DNA from: Rhodospirillaceae bacterium
Lineage (GTDB): Bacteria; Pseudomonadota; Alphaproteobacteria; Reyranellales; Reyranellaceae
NCBI GenBank assembly: GCA_009772935.1
Contig: WOUR01000012.1
Coordinates: 1-64,000 of the forward strand
Direction of reading: 5' to 3'
Length of the DNA: 64,000 bases
The position numbers and the translations under genes were made by a program. This document shows, piece after piece, positions 45,138 to 53,956 of the stretch; position 1 is the first letter of the stretch, and each line of letters begins with the position of its first letter. The notes under the pieces were generated by a model. It made no database searches. It saw only the letters and a list, made by a program, of their open reading frames with translations, and was not told the DNA's origin.

Positions 45138-46037
45138 TCACGCCTCCTTCCCGAGATGCTGCTGGTAGGGTTTCAGCCCGTTGGCGACATACCAGTCGAG
45201 GATCTCCTCGGCGGTGCAGACCCAGGCGTCCTTGTGCTTGCGGATGTAGGACAGCGCACGATCGAGATGCTTCAGCCGGTGCGGTGCCCCCATCATGTAG
45301 GGGTGCAGCGCGAGGCACATGACCCGGCCGTTCTCGCCGCCCTCGCGATAGACCGTGTCGAAATGGTCGATGATCATCTGGGCGAATTCCTCCGCCTCGA
45401 CCGGCTGGCGATAGATCATCGCGTCGTTGAGATCCATCGAGTAGGGGACGTGGATCAGCGGTCCGTGCTTGGTCGCGAGCGGCGTCGGCTGGTCGTCGTG
45501 ATAGAAGTCGCAGAAATATTCGAGGCCGGCTTCCTTCACGAGGTCGGGCGTGTTCAGCGTGTTGGAGACGGCGGGCGAGAACCAGCCGCGCAGCTTGCGG
45601 CCGGTGAGCCGCAGATGCGTCGCCTTGCTGTGCTCGATGACCTCGAGCTCCTCCTGTTCGCTGTAACCCCAGTGATAGCGCGTGTTGAAGTAGCCGTGGC
45701 TCATATATTCCCAGCGGCGCGCCTCCATGGCCTCGAGGATCTCGGGGTACATCTCGATCACCGACATCGAAAGCGAGACGGTGCAGCGGATGCTGTGCTT
45801 GTCGAGCACCTCGAACATGCGCCACAGCCCGACCCGGTTGCCGTAGTCGCGGCCGCCATAGCCCAGCACGTCGGGATGCGGCATGCGCGGCCACGGGTTG
45901 CGCACGCGAACCTCGGCCGGGAGGTATTCGTAGTGCTCGATGTTGGGACAGACCCAGACCGCGACCCTCGCATTGTTGGGCCAGGAAAGCTTCGGCCGTT
46001 CGACGATGGGGGAATAGCCGAATCGATAGGGGTCCAT
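45138..46037 (-). CDS. polysaccharide deacetylase-fold hydrolase, PuuE-like (copy 2)
   Basis: 299 residues from ATG 46037. A paralogue of the next gene: WPNNARVAVWVCPNIEHYEYLP, YGNRVGLWRMFEVLDKHSIRCTVSLSMSVIEMYP, EYMSHGYFNTRYHWG, YHDDQPTPLATKHGPLIHVP and LALHPYMMGAPHRLKHL. Both retain the DDQP and HP-x-x-MG-x-x-HR segments of this subgroup. It is the first gene of the minus-strand unit, divergent from the xanthine-dehydrogenase-like pair. Two paralogues in one operon may form a heteromer or act on successive ring amides. Confidence 0.85.
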   Translation of the reverse strand: MDPYRFGYSPIVERPKLSWPNNARVAVWVCPNIEHYEYLPAEVRVRNPWPRMPHPDVLGYGGRDYGNRVGLWRMFEVLDKHSIRCTVSLSMSVIEMYPEILEAMEARRWEYMSHGYFNTRYHWGYSEQEELEVIEHSKATHLRLTGRKLRGWFSPAVSNTLNTPDLVKEAGLEYFCDFYHDDQPTPLATKHGPLIHVPYSMDLNDAMIYRQPVEAEEFAQMIIDHFDTVYREGGENGRVMCLALHPYMMGAPHRLKHLDRALSYIRKHKDAWVCTAEEILDWYVANGLKPYQQHLGKEA

Positions 46038-46070
46038 CCGGGGACTTTCTTTCTTGGGTTGGCATGCGGA

Positions 46071-46093
46071 GTGCAACACGTGTTGCGTTGCAC
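46071..46093. promoter_or_regulatory. nested palindromic operator candidate in divergent promoter
   Basis: GTGCAACACGTGTTGC starts a nested repeat: a perfect 14 bp palindrome GCAACACGTGTTGC (46073-46086) and a further inverted pair GTGCAAC (46071-46077) / GTTGCAC (46087-46093). It lies in the middle of the 80 bp between the deacetylase and xdhA starts, so one regulator could govern both directions. The regulator is not identified. Confidence 0.55.
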
Positions 46094-46117
46094 TTCAACG
46101 CCCAGCATCCTGTTCGC

Positions 46118-47506
46118 ATGGCGGATAACGTTCGGTTCACCCTCAACGACACGCACGTGGAAATCGTCGGCGTTCCGCCGATGACGACCCTGCTCGACTG
46201 GCTGCGCGACCATCGCGGCCTGCGCGGAACCAAGGAGGGTTGCGCGGAAGGCGATTGCGGCGCTTGCACCGTGGTTCTGGAGCGCGAGGGCCGCCGCGCT
46301 GCGGTCAATTCCTGCATCCTCCTGCTGGGCCAGCTCGACGGCCAGTCGGTCCGCACGGTCGAAGGGCTGAGGGGCGTCGACGGCGGGCCGCACCCGGTCC
46401 AGACCGCGATGGCCGAGGCCGATGCCACCCAATGCGGCTTCTGCACGCCGGGCTTCGTCATGTCGGCGCTGGCGCATGCGGGCAACGGCGGCACGGCCGA
46501 TTCCGACTCAATCCATGACGCCCTGGCCGGCAATCTCTGTCGCTGCACCGGCTACCGGCCGATCGTCGAGGCGATGACGAGAATCGCCGGTCTCGCCGTC
46601 GAGCCTCCGCCCGCACCTCCTCCCTTGGCGCCGCGAACGGGGGCGGTCGCCTTTGACGGAGCCTTCTTCGCGCCGCGCAGCCTCGAGGAGCTCCTGGCCC
46701 TGCGTGCCGCCCATCCCGAGGCGCCGCTGTTGGCCGGAGGAACCGATCTCGGCCTGCTGGCGAGCCGCGAGCGCAAGCCGCCGAAGGCAGTGATCCACCT
46801 CCTGCACGTGCCTGAGCTGGCGGCGATCTCTGCGACCGCAGACAAGATCACGATCGGCGCCGCGGCGACCTACACCGATGCTGCACCGACCCTGATCGAG
46901 GCCTTTCCCGCACTGCGACCCTATCTCTCGCGACTGGGGTCGCGGCAGATCCGCAACATGGGCACGATCGGCGGCAATATCGGCACGGCCTCGCCGATCG
47001 GCGACATGCCGCCGGTGCTGCTGGCGCTGGAAGCCAGCCTGACGCTGGTCTCTCAGCGGGGCACTCGCGAAGTCCTGCTGGACGATTTCTTCCTCGACTA
47101 CCGCAGGACGGCCCTGGCGCCCGACGAGATCATCCAGAGCCTGTCCATGCCGCGCCTGTGGGAGGGCGAGACCTTCCACTGCGACAAGGTGAGCAAGCGT
47201 CGTGACCAGGATATCTCGACCGTCGCCGGCGCCTACCGCGTGCGCATCAGCAACGGCAGGATCGAGGATGCGCGGCTGGCCTTTGGCGGCATGGCGGCAA
47301 CCCCGCGCCGGGCGCCGGCGGCCGAGGCCGCCCTGTTGAAGGACGGTTTTGCGGCCGCCATTGCTGCCATCGAGAGCGACTTCAAGCCGCTCGACGACTG
47401 GCGCGGCTCGGCCGCCTATCGCCGGCAGGTGGCAGCCAACCTGCTGCGACGGCTGGAACTGCGTCTCGCCGAGCCGGGCCGCGTGCTGGAGGTCGAAGCG
47501 CTGTGA
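46118..47506 (+). CDS. xanthine dehydrogenase-type small subunit (FeS + FAD)
   Basis: 462 residues from ATG 46118. An iron-sulfur part at 1-160 with C42, C47, C50 and C66, then C106, C109, C141 and C143 (CRCTGYRP), joined to a FAD-binding part (PLLAGGTDLGLLAS, QIRNMGTIGGNIGTASPIGDMP) and a CO_deh_flav_C tail. This is the ordinary bacterial XdhA layout. It transfers electrons from the Mo subunit encoded next, whose GTG start overlaps its stop. Substrate may be a purine or another azine rather than xanthine itself. Confidence 0.9.
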   Translation: MADNVRFTLNDTHVEIVGVPPMTTLLDWLRDHRGLRGTKEGCAEGDCGACTVVLEREGRRAAVNSCILLLGQLDGQSVRTVEGLRGVDGGPHPVQTAMAEADATQCGFCTPGFVMSALAHAGNGGTADSDSIHDALAGNLCRCTGYRPIVEAMTRIAGLAVEPPPAPPPLAPRTGAVAFDGAFFAPRSLEELLALRAAHPEAPLLAGGTDLGLLASRERKPPKAVIHLLHVPELAAISATADKITIGAAATYTDAAPTLIEAFPALRPYLSRLGSRQIRNMGTIGGNIGTASPIGDMPPVLLALEASLTLVSQRGTREVLLDDFFLDYRRTALAPDEIIQSLSMPRLWEGETFHCDKVSKRRDQDISTVAGAYRVRISNGRIEDARLAFGGMAATPRRAPAAEAALLKDGFAAAIAAIESDFKPLDDWRGSAAYRRQVAANLLRRLELRLAEPGRVLEVEAL

Positions 47507-49821
47507 GCGGCAAGGTCCACGTCGCACGCCGCCACGACAGTGCGCTGAAGCACGTCACGGGGCAGGCGCTCTATATCGACGACATGCCCGAGCCGCCGGG
47601 CACGCTGCATGCGGCCCTGGTGCTGAGCACGGTCGCCTGCGGACGACTCGTGAGGACCGATTTCTCGGCGGCGTCGGCAATGCCGGGCGTGGTGGCGGTG
47701 CTGGGACCTCACGACATTCCCGGCCGCAACGATATCGCGGCGATCGGCAAGAACGAGCCGCTGTTCGCCGTCGACCGGATCGAGTTCGCAGGCCAGACCC
47801 TGGCGATGGTCGTGGCGGAGAGTCTGGACGCCGCGCGCGCGGCCGCCGCGAAAGTCGTCGTCGAGATCGAGGCCGAGGAGCCGGTCCTCGACATCGCGAC
47901 GGCGCTCGCCCGCGAATCCTACGTGCAGGCGCCGGCCACGATCCTGCGCGGCGACCCGGAGCGGGCGATGGCCGCCGCGCCGCATCGGCTCGCCGCCGAA
48001 TTCAGCGTCGGCGGGCAGGAGCATTTCTATCTCGAGGGCCAGATCGCCTTCGCGCTGCCGGGTGAGGACGGCGACCTCACCGTCCACTCCTCGACCCAGC
48101 ATCCGACCGAGGTCCAGCATGTCTGCGCCCGGCTGCTGGGCTGGGACTTCAACCGCGTGACGGCGGTCGTCCGTCGTATGGGTGGCGCCTTCGGCGGCAA
48201 GGAGAGCAACGCCACCTGGGTTGCGGCCGCGGCGGCCATCGCGGCCGATCATACCGGACGGCCGGTGAAGCTTCGCCTGCCGCGCGAGGTCGACATGGTG
48301 ACGACCGGTAAGCGCCATGGGTTCGACTATCGCTACACGGTGGGCTTTGACGACGAGGGCCGTGTGCTGGCGCTCGACGCCGTGCTGGCGGCCGATGCCG
48401 GCTGGAGCCTCGACATGACGCCCGGCGTCGTGACGCGGGCGCTCACGCACACCGACAACGCCTACTGGATCCCGCACTTCCGGGCCGTCGGTTACGCCTG
48501 CCGCACCAACAAGCAGTCGAACACGGCGTTCCGCGGCTTCGGTGGGCCGCAGGGCGTGGTGGTGATGGAGGATGCGCTCGACCGGATCGCGCATCATCTC
48601 GGTCGCGATCCCGTCGAGGTGCGTGCGCTCAACTTCTATGCCGATGGCCGGGACGAGACGCCCTACGGCCAGACGGTCGACGAGAACCATCTGGAGCGCT
48701 GCTGGGCCGAGGTGAAGACCGGCGGCGAACTCGAGCGGCGGCGCGCCGAGATCGATGCCTTCAACGCCGCGAACCCGGTGCTGAAGCGCGGGCTGGGACT
48801 CTTTCCGCTGAAGTTCGGCATTTCCTTCAACCTGCCGCACATGAACCAGGCCGGCGCGCTGGTGCATGTCTATACCGACGGCTCGATCCGCCTGAACCAT
48901 GGCGGCACCGAGATGGGGCAGGGCCTGTTCATCAAGGTGGCCGAGGTGGTGGCCGAGGTCTTCCAGGTCGATCTCGATCGCATCCGGCCCTCCGCCACCT
49001 CGACCGCCGAGGTGCCCAACACGTCGCCGACCGCGGCCTCGACGGGCTCGGACCTCAACGGCTGGGCGGCCTGGGACGCGGCGAACACGATCCGTAGCCG
49101 CATGGTGGCCTTTGCCGCCGCGCATTTCGGTGTGGCCGAGGCCGACATCGAATTCGCCGACGGCACCGTGCGGATCGCGAAGCCGGGCAGCAACCAGGTG
49201 CTGAGCTTTGGCGAACTCGCCAAGCTCTGTTGGCTCGGTCGCGTTTCGCTGTCGTCGACCGGCTATTACAAGACGCCGAAGATCCATTGGGATCCGGCCA
49301 CGATGCGCGGCCGGCCGTTCTTCTATTTCTCCTTCGGTGCGGCGATGGCGGAGGTCGCGCTCGACACCTTGACCGGCGAGAGCCGCGTGCTGCGCGCCGA
49401 CCTCGTGCAGGATTGCGGGCGCTCCCTCAACCCCGCCATCGACCTCGGCCAGATCGAGGGCGCCTTCGTGCAGGGGCAGGGCTGGTTCACCTGCGAGGAA
49501 CTGTGGTGGGACGCGAGAGGCCGGCTGCGCACGGCGGGGCCGTCGACCTACAAGATCCCGGGCAGCCGCGACGTGCCGCCGGTGTTCAACGTCCGCCTGC
49601 TCGACAACGCGCCGTCGCGCGAAGCGACGATCTTCCGCTCCAAGGCGGTCGGTGAGCCGCCACTGATGCTGGCGACCGCCGTCTGGACGGCTCTCAAGGA
49701 CGCGATCGGCGCGGTGGCTGACCGAAAGGTGGCCGTGCGGCTCGATGCGCCGGCTACGCCCGAGCGCGTGCTCGCGGCGGTCGAGCAGGTTCGGCGGGAG
49801 ACCCGAACAGCCGCTCCATGA
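47503..49821 (+). CDS. xanthine dehydrogenase-type molybdopterin subunit
   Basis: 772 residues from GTG 47503 (GTGAGC, inside the XdhA stop). HVTGQALYIDDMPEPPGTLHAALVLS opens the domain; GGAFGGKES and NTAFRGFGGPQGV bind molybdopterin; FRSKAVGEPPLMLA at about 708-721 holds the catalytic Glu. The layout is that of XdhB. No XdhC chaperone or guanine deaminase follows. Its last 68 bases overlap the convergent TetR gene. Divergent PuuE-like hydrolases and a Liv importer point to hydroxylation, then ring opening of a nitrogen heterocycle. Confidence 0.92.
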   Translation: MSGKVHVARRHDSALKHVTGQALYIDDMPEPPGTLHAALVLSTVACGRLVRTDFSAASAMPGVVAVLGPHDIPGRNDIAAIGKNEPLFAVDRIEFAGQTLAMVVAESLDAARAAAAKVVVEIEAEEPVLDIATALARESYVQAPATILRGDPERAMAAAPHRLAAEFSVGGQEHFYLEGQIAFALPGEDGDLTVHSSTQHPTEVQHVCARLLGWDFNRVTAVVRRMGGAFGGKESNATWVAAAAAIAADHTGRPVKLRLPREVDMVTTGKRHGFDYRYTVGFDDEGRVLALDAVLAADAGWSLDMTPGVVTRALTHTDNAYWIPHFRAVGYACRTNKQSNTAFRGFGGPQGVVVMEDALDRIAHHLGRDPVEVRALNFYADGRDETPYGQTVDENHLERCWAEVKTGGELERRRAEIDAFNAANPVLKRGLGLFPLKFGISFNLPHMNQAGALVHVYTDGSIRLNHGGTEMGQGLFIKVAEVVAEVFQVDLDRIRPSATSTAEVPNTSPTAASTGSDLNGWAAWDAANTIRSRMVAFAAAHFGVAEADIEFADGTVRIAKPGSNQVLSFGELAKLCWLGRVSLSSTGYYKTPKIHWDPATMRGRPFFYFSFGAAMAEVALDTLTGESRVLRADLVQDCGRSLNPAIDLGQIEGAFVQGQGWFTCEELWWDARGRLRTAGPSTYKIPGSRDVPPVFNVRLLDNAPSREATIFRSKAVGEPPLMLATAVWTALKDAIGAVADRKVAVRLDAPATPERVLAAVEQVRRETRTAAP

Positions 49822-50392
49822 GCTGGACCAGCGTGCGGTCCATCTCGCGACGCGCGGTTTTCTCGTCCCTGGCTTCGGCGATCCAGAGAGCGGCTTCGTT
49901 GAAGGCGCCGGAAAGCAGGAACGTGGTCGGCTCGACGTTGAGGGTTTGATCCGGACGGGCCGCCAGCACCGCCGCGACGCCCTCGCGCAGGGAGCGCAGC
50001 CCGTGCGGCTCATCGATTTCGCGCCAGCGATGCCAACCCAGTACCGCGGGCGCATCGATCAGGTAGATGCGGCGAACGGCCGGATCGAGACAGGCATCGA
50101 GAAAAGCGCGCGTGCCCTCGATCAGTGCCTGCAGCGGATCGCCGACGGGCTCGGCGCTCTTGTCGATCGCCGCCGCGATCTCGCTCGCCACCTCTTCCAC
50201 GATGGCTTCGAACACAGCCCGCTTGTCCTTGAAGTGATAGTAGAGCGCGCCGCGCGTCACCTTGGCCCGCTGCACGATCTCCTCGGTCGCCGCGGCATCG
50301 TAGCCGGAGGCGGCGAAGATCAGCCGCGCTTCGCGCAGCAGAGTCGCGCGGGTGACGGCCAGCCGCTCCGCCTGGGTCCGCGGTCTTGACAT
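49754..50392 (-). CDS. TetR/AcrR family transcriptional regulator
   Basis: 212 residues. The N-terminal HTH is clear: RATLLREARLIFAASGYDAAATEEIVQRAKVTRGALYYHFKDK (a longer run than shown here is conserved), ending in the usual YYHF-K-DK. The ligand domain is variable. Just upstream are two inverted repeats (50395-50435), the likely operators, in the 66 bp shared with the VOC gene. It probably represses that gene and itself, released by an unknown ligand. Confidence 0.9.
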   Translation of the reverse strand: MSRPRTQAERLAVTRATLLREARLIFAASGYDAAATEEIVQRAKVTRGALYYHFKDKRAVFEAIVEEVASEIAAAIDKSAEPVGDPLQALIEGTRAFLDACLDPAVRRIYLIDAPAVLGWHRWREIDEPHGLRSLREGVAAVLAARPDQTLNVEPTTFLLSGAFNEAALWIAEARDEKTARREMDRTLVQLMERLFGSPAEPARPPRARARA

Positions 50393-50394
50393 AC

Positions 50395-50435
50395 ATACAT
50401 CCTGTATTTAAATCGCTGACATACTGATTGTATGT
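50395..50435. promoter_or_regulatory. two operator-like inverted repeats for the TetR regulator
   Basis: ATACA-TCC-TGTAT (50395-50407) and ACATAC-TGATT-GTATGT (50419-50435) lie with centres 26 bp apart between the divergent TetR and VOC genes. The shared ATACA/TGTAT half-site suggests that the same dimeric regulator binds both. The region is also AT-rich enough to hold the promoters. Confidence 0.6.
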
Positions 50436-50458
50436 AAATGGCCAGAGAGGAGAGGGCA

Positions 50459-50884
50459 ATGCAGCTCAGGGAGTTCTACACCGTGCTCTGCACCGACGAC
50501 GTCGCCGGCACCGCTGCCTTCTGGGAGAAACACTTCGGCTTCCGTCGCGCCTTCGAAGCCGACTGGTACGTCCATCTCGCGAGCACAGTCTCTGACAAGG
50601 CGAACCTCGCCATCCTCGACTATCGTCACGAGACGATCCCCGCGCCGTTCCGCAGGAAGGCCTCCGGCGTGCTGATCAATTTGGAGGTCGACGATGTCGA
50701 CGCCCTCTATGCCAGGGCACAGGCGGAAGGGCTCAAGATCCACCTCCCTTTGCGTGACGAGCCTTTCGGCCAGCGGCACTTCATCACCGAGGATCCCAAC
50801 GGCATCGCCATCGACGTCATCAAGCCGATTCCGCCCAGCGCCGAGTTCGCCCAGCAATACGCGCCGGACTCGCTGCCACGATGA
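50459..50884 (+). CDS. VOC (glyoxalase-like) family protein
   Basis: 141 residues from ATG 50459, chosen because of the strong gagaggagagg site; ATG 50438 would add seven residues. The two beta-alpha-beta-beta-beta modules of the vicinal-oxygen-chelate fold can be traced: [26 protein letters not shown] and [20 protein letters not shown], ending [14 protein letters not shown]. The expected metal-side Glu residues are not certain. Members include glyoxalases, dioxygenases and fosfomycin-type resistance proteins. It is adjacent to and probably controlled by the TetR regulator and is followed 47 bp later by an SDR gene. Confidence 0.82.
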   Translation: MQLREFYTVLCTDDVAGTAAFWEKHFGFRRAFEADWYVHLASTVSDKANLAILDYRHETIPAPFRRKASGVLINLEVDDVDALYARAQAEGLKIHLPLRDEPFGQRHFITEDPNGIAIDVIKPIPPSAEFAQQYAPDSLPR

Positions 50885-50931
50885 TCGATGGATATGGTGT
50901 CGCCCGATTTTGAAGCTTTCGGGAGGACAAG

Positions 50932-51729
50932 ATGGACGTACGAATGGATGGCCGCGTCGCCGTGATCACCGGCGCGAGCACCGGCCTCGGCCTCGCCATG
51001 GCCAAGGAGTTCGCGGCGTCGGGCGCGTCGGTCGCACTGCTGGCGCGCAAGCAGGACGCGCTGGCTGCCGCCAAGGCGGAGGTGCAGAAGGCGGCGGGCA
51101 AGGCCAACACCAAGATCGAGGCCTATTCCTGCGACGTCGCGAAGGCCGCGCCGATCGCCGACACGTTCAAGAAGATCGAGGCCGAGTTCGGCAAGGTCGA
51201 CATCGTCGTCAACAATGCCGGCATCAGCCACGCCAAGTCGTTCGAGACCGTGACCGACGAGGACTGGCAGGGCGACCTCGACCTCAAGCTGTTCGCCGCC
51301 ATCCGCCTCAGCCGCGCGGCGATCCCCGGGATGCGCGAGCGCAAGTGGGGCCGCATCGTCAACGTGCTGAACATCGGCGCCAAGGCGCCGACCGCGAACT
51401 CGACCCCGACCAGCGTCAGCCGCGCCGCCGGCCTCGCGCTCACCAAGGCGATGAGCCAGGAACTGGCCAAGGACAATATCCTCGTCAACGCGATGCTGGT
51501 GGGTCTCATCGAGAGCGACCAGTGGGCGCGCCGCCACAAGGGACCGGCCGGCGAGGGCAAGACCTACGAGGAGTTCCTGGCCGGCATGGCCAAGGGCCGC
51601 ATCCCGCTCGGCCGCATGGGCAAGGCCGAGGAGTTCGCCCGCATGGCCTGCTTCCTCTGCTCCGATGCCGGCTCCTTCATCACCGGCGTCGCCATCAACG
51701 TCGACGGCGGCGCAAGCCCGGTGGTGTGA
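50932..51729 (+). CDS. SDR-fold protein lacking catalytic Tyr and Lys
   Basis: 265 residues with a normal SDR N-terminus (VAVITGASTGLGLAMAKEF, VVNNAGISHAKS) and C-terminal FITGVAINVDGGASPVV. At the active site the usual Y-x3-K is replaced: the aligned segment is TPTSVSRAAGLALTKAM, putting Thr where Tyr belongs and Arg where Lys belongs, and the conserved Ser region reads VNVLNIG. So it is unlikely to be a standard reductase. The ATG has a gggaggac site. It probably shares the transcript of the VOC gene. Confidence 0.82.
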   Translation: MDVRMDGRVAVITGASTGLGLAMAKEFAASGASVALLARKQDALAAAKAEVQKAAGKANTKIEAYSCDVAKAAPIADTFKKIEAEFGKVDIVVNNAGISHAKSFETVTDEDWQGDLDLKLFAAIRLSRAAIPGMRERKWGRIVNVLNIGAKAPTANSTPTSVSRAAGLALTKAMSQELAKDNILVNAMLVGLIESDQWARRHKGPAGEGKTYEEFLAGMAKGRIPLGRMGKAEEFARMACFLCSDAGSFITGVAINVDGGASPVV

Positions 51730-51739
51730 TCAACACCAT

Positions 51740-51784
51740 CCTCATGCTGAGGAGGCCGCGCAGCAGCCGTCTCGAAGGATGAGG
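51740..51784. repeat. REP-like single arm, family B copy 2
   Basis: CCTCATGCTGAGGAGG to GTCTCGAAGGATGAGG matches one arm of the family B pairs at 41480-41585 and 63127-63240. It is self-complementary at its ends, so it can form a small hairpin between the SDR gene and the convergent Coq4-like gene. Confidence 0.7.
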
Positions 51785-51812
51785 TGGTGCGGGTGAACTC
51801 GAAGCGAAGCCC

Positions 51813-52769
51813 CTACCGCCGGTTGCCCGGCGGCGTCACCTTCCAGAGGCGGCGCAGCTCCTCGAGGTCGTGCTCGACCCAGTCCCACAGGCTCCACTTC
51901 GGATCGAACAGGTCGACCGTCATCTCGGCGCCGCGCGCCCAGGCGTGCCAGAACTCGTCGGGGTCGAGGCCGCCCTTGCCGGCATGGCCGACGTCGTTCA
52001 GCTGCTCGCCGAAGTGAAAGAAGAAGATCACCGGAAGGATGTGGCCGCTCATCGGATTGATCGGATGCATGCCGGCCGTGAAGGTCGACACGAGGAGCTC
52101 GCCGCGCGCGCTGGTGTCGTAGCCCGAGATCACGTGGGTCGAATCGTGCGCCGTGCCGAAGGCTGCGTTGAGCGCCGCCGGATCGCCGGGGAAGGGATAG
52201 CCGTTGGTCTTGTCGAAATCCCACAGTGCCTTGCCGAAACTGTTCTCAGGCAGCACGCCCAGCGCCTCGTAGCGCGCGACCAGTCCGGGATCGGCGCTGG
52301 CGCCGGCATAGGGCCGGATCCAGGTATTCGGATCGAGGCCCGCGGAGGAACGGCTCAGCACGCTGTCGAAATTCTTGCGCCACATGTCGGCGGTGGCCCA
52401 GGCGAGATGACCGGACGCCGCCTCGACCAGGTCGGTGAGATAGTCGGCCTCGATGTCGAGGGCGCGCGAGTATTCGAGCACGCGCTTCAGCTTGCCGTGA
52501 TCGAGCGAGCCGTCGACCATCGCCATGATGGCGAGATACTTCACCGCCTCCTCTGCCAGCGCACGGTCCGGCAGTGCCGCGACGAGGTCGGCCGGCTCGA
52601 CTGCGGGAAGCGTGCCGGGATCGGTCAGGCCGCGGCGGCGCAGCAGATAGTGACCCGCCGCCAGGATGCTCGTGGTGTCGGCATAGGAGAGCGCCCGTCC
52701 GCCGGCCAGCGCCACCTGGCGCATGGCGCCCAGGATGGCGTCGCTCTCGCGGTGGCCGACGGTGCGCAC
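51813..52769 (-). CDS. Coq4-like / TerB-like two-domain protein of unknown function
   Basis: 318 residues from GTG 52769, 17 bases after the thiolase stop; ATG 52724 is an alternative. The first 150 residues are helical and TerB-like (EEAVKYLAIMAMVDGSLDHGKLKRVLEYS). The rest contains the pattern HDSTHVISGYDTSARGE: H-D-x2-H followed by 11 residues and a Glu, which is the metal-ligand motif of the Coq4 family. Coq4 assists ubiquinone synthesis. Here the neighbour is an SCP-x thiolase, so a lipid or CoA-ester role is possible. I have no firm family name. Confidence 0.62.
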   Translation of the reverse strand: MRTVGHRESDAILGAMRQVALAGGRALSYADTTSILAAGHYLLRRRGLTDPGTLPAVEPADLVAALPDRALAEEAVKYLAIMAMVDGSLDHGKLKRVLEYSRALDIEADYLTDLVEAASGHLAWATADMWRKNFDSVLSRSSAGLDPNTWIRPYAGASADPGLVARYEALGVLPENSFGKALWDFDKTNGYPFPGDPAALNAAFGTAHDSTHVISGYDTSARGELLVSTFTAGMHPINPMSGHILPVIFFFHFGEQLNDVGHAGKGGLDPDEFWHAWARGAEMTVDLFDPKWSLWDWVEHDLEELRRLWKVTPPGNRR

Positions 52770-52786
52770 GTGGTCTCGCCCCGGGT

Positions 52787-53956
52787 CTAGCGCAGCGGCT
52801 CGAGGATGCTCACATAGTTGGCGACGGCGGCGCCGCCCATGTTGAACACGCCGCCCAGCTTCGCCCTGGGCAGTTGCAGACCTTCGGGCGCCGTGCCCGA
52901 GAGCTGCATCGCCGTCATCACGTGCATGCTGACGCCGGTGGCGCCGACCGGATGGCCCTTGGCCTTGAGGCCGCCCGAAACGTTGACCGGCAGCTTGCCG
53001 TCGCGTTCGACCCAGCCTTCGTGGATGGCGCGCTCGCCTTCGCCCGGCGCGGTGAGGCCCATCGCCTCGTATTCGATCAGCTCGGCCGAGGTGAAGCAGT
53101 CGTGACTCTCGACGAAGGAGAGGTCGAGCAGGTCGAGATGCGCGGACTTCAGCGCCCGCTGCCAGGCGAGCTGCGGCCCCTCGAACTTGATGATGTCGCG
53201 GCGGCTCATCGGCAGGAAGTCGTTGACGTGCTCGGCGGCGCGGAAGGCGATCGCCTGCTTCATGCCCAGCGCCGTGCCGACGTCGGTCAGGATCACGGCG
53301 GCCGCGCCGTCGGTGACGGGCGAGCAGTCGGTGCGCTTCAGCGGACCGGCGACGAACGGGTTCTTGTCCGACGGCGTGCGGCAGAAATCGTAGGCGAACT
53401 CCTTCTGGAAGTGCGCATAGGGGTTCTTCGCGCCGTTCTTGTGCGCCTTGACCGCGATCTTGGCGAGCGCGTCGGACTTGTCGCCGTAGCGCTGGAAGTA
53501 GGCCGAGGTGATCTTGCCGAAGATGCCGGCGAAGCCCGCCTCGATGGTCGCTTCCTCGGCCACGTAGGAGGCCTTGATCAGCACCTCGCCCGCCTGGGCG
53601 GAATTGAGCTCGGTCATCTTCTCGACGCCGACCACCAGCACGAAGCGCGCCTTGCCGGCGGCCAGCGTGTTGAGCCCCATGTGGATCGCGGCCGAGCCGG
53701 TGGCGCAGGCATTCTCGACCCGGGTCGACGGCTTGAAGCGCAGGTCGGGATGCGTCTGCAGCGGCAGCGACGAATGGAACTCCTGGCGCACGAAGCCGCC
53801 GTTCATGTTGCCGACGTAGATCACGTCGACGTCCCTGGGCTCGATGCCGGCATGGGCGATGGCTTCGGACGCCGCCTTCACGATCAGCGACTCGCTGGTC
53901 TCGCCGTCGAGCTTGCCGAATTTGCCGTGGGACCAGCCAACGATGCAGGCCGTCAT
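52787..53956 (-). CDS. SCP-x-type thiolase family protein
   Basis: 389 residues. The nucleophile C84 sits in ENACATGSAA, GGLKAKGHPVGATG carries the second His, and the usual C-terminal CxG loop is replaced by the NMGGAAVANYV pattern, as in SCP-x/lipid-transfer thiolases. ESHDCFTSAEL is the other family motif. Such enzymes cleave or hold branched or bulky acyl-CoAs (sterol side chains, for instance) and often pair with a DUF35 protein. No DUF35 protein is found; instead the Coq4-like protein follows. Confidence 0.88.
   Translation of the reverse strand: MTACIVGWSHGKFGKLDGETSESLIVKAASEAIAHAGIEPRDVDVIYVGNMNGGFVRQEFHSSLPLQTHPDLRFKPSTRVENACATGSAAIHMGLNTLAAGKARFVLVVGVEKMTELNSAQAGEVLIKASYVAEEATIEAGFAGIFGKITSAYFQRYGDKSDALAKIAVKAHKNGAKNPYAHFQKEFAYDFCRTPSDKNPFVAGPLKRTDCSPVTDGAAAVILTDVGTALGMKQAIAFRAAEHVNDFLPMSRRDIIKFEGPQLAWQRALKSAHLDLLDLSFVESHDCFTSAELIEYEAMGLTAPGEGERAIHEGWVERDGKLPVNVSGGLKAKGHPVGATGVSMHVMTAMQLSGTAPEGLQLPRAKLGGVFNMGGAAVANYVSILEPLR

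Noticed and set aside
47416-50055. 879-residue antisense frame across the xanthine-dehydrogenase-type gene
   Set aside because: Shadow frame with no domains.
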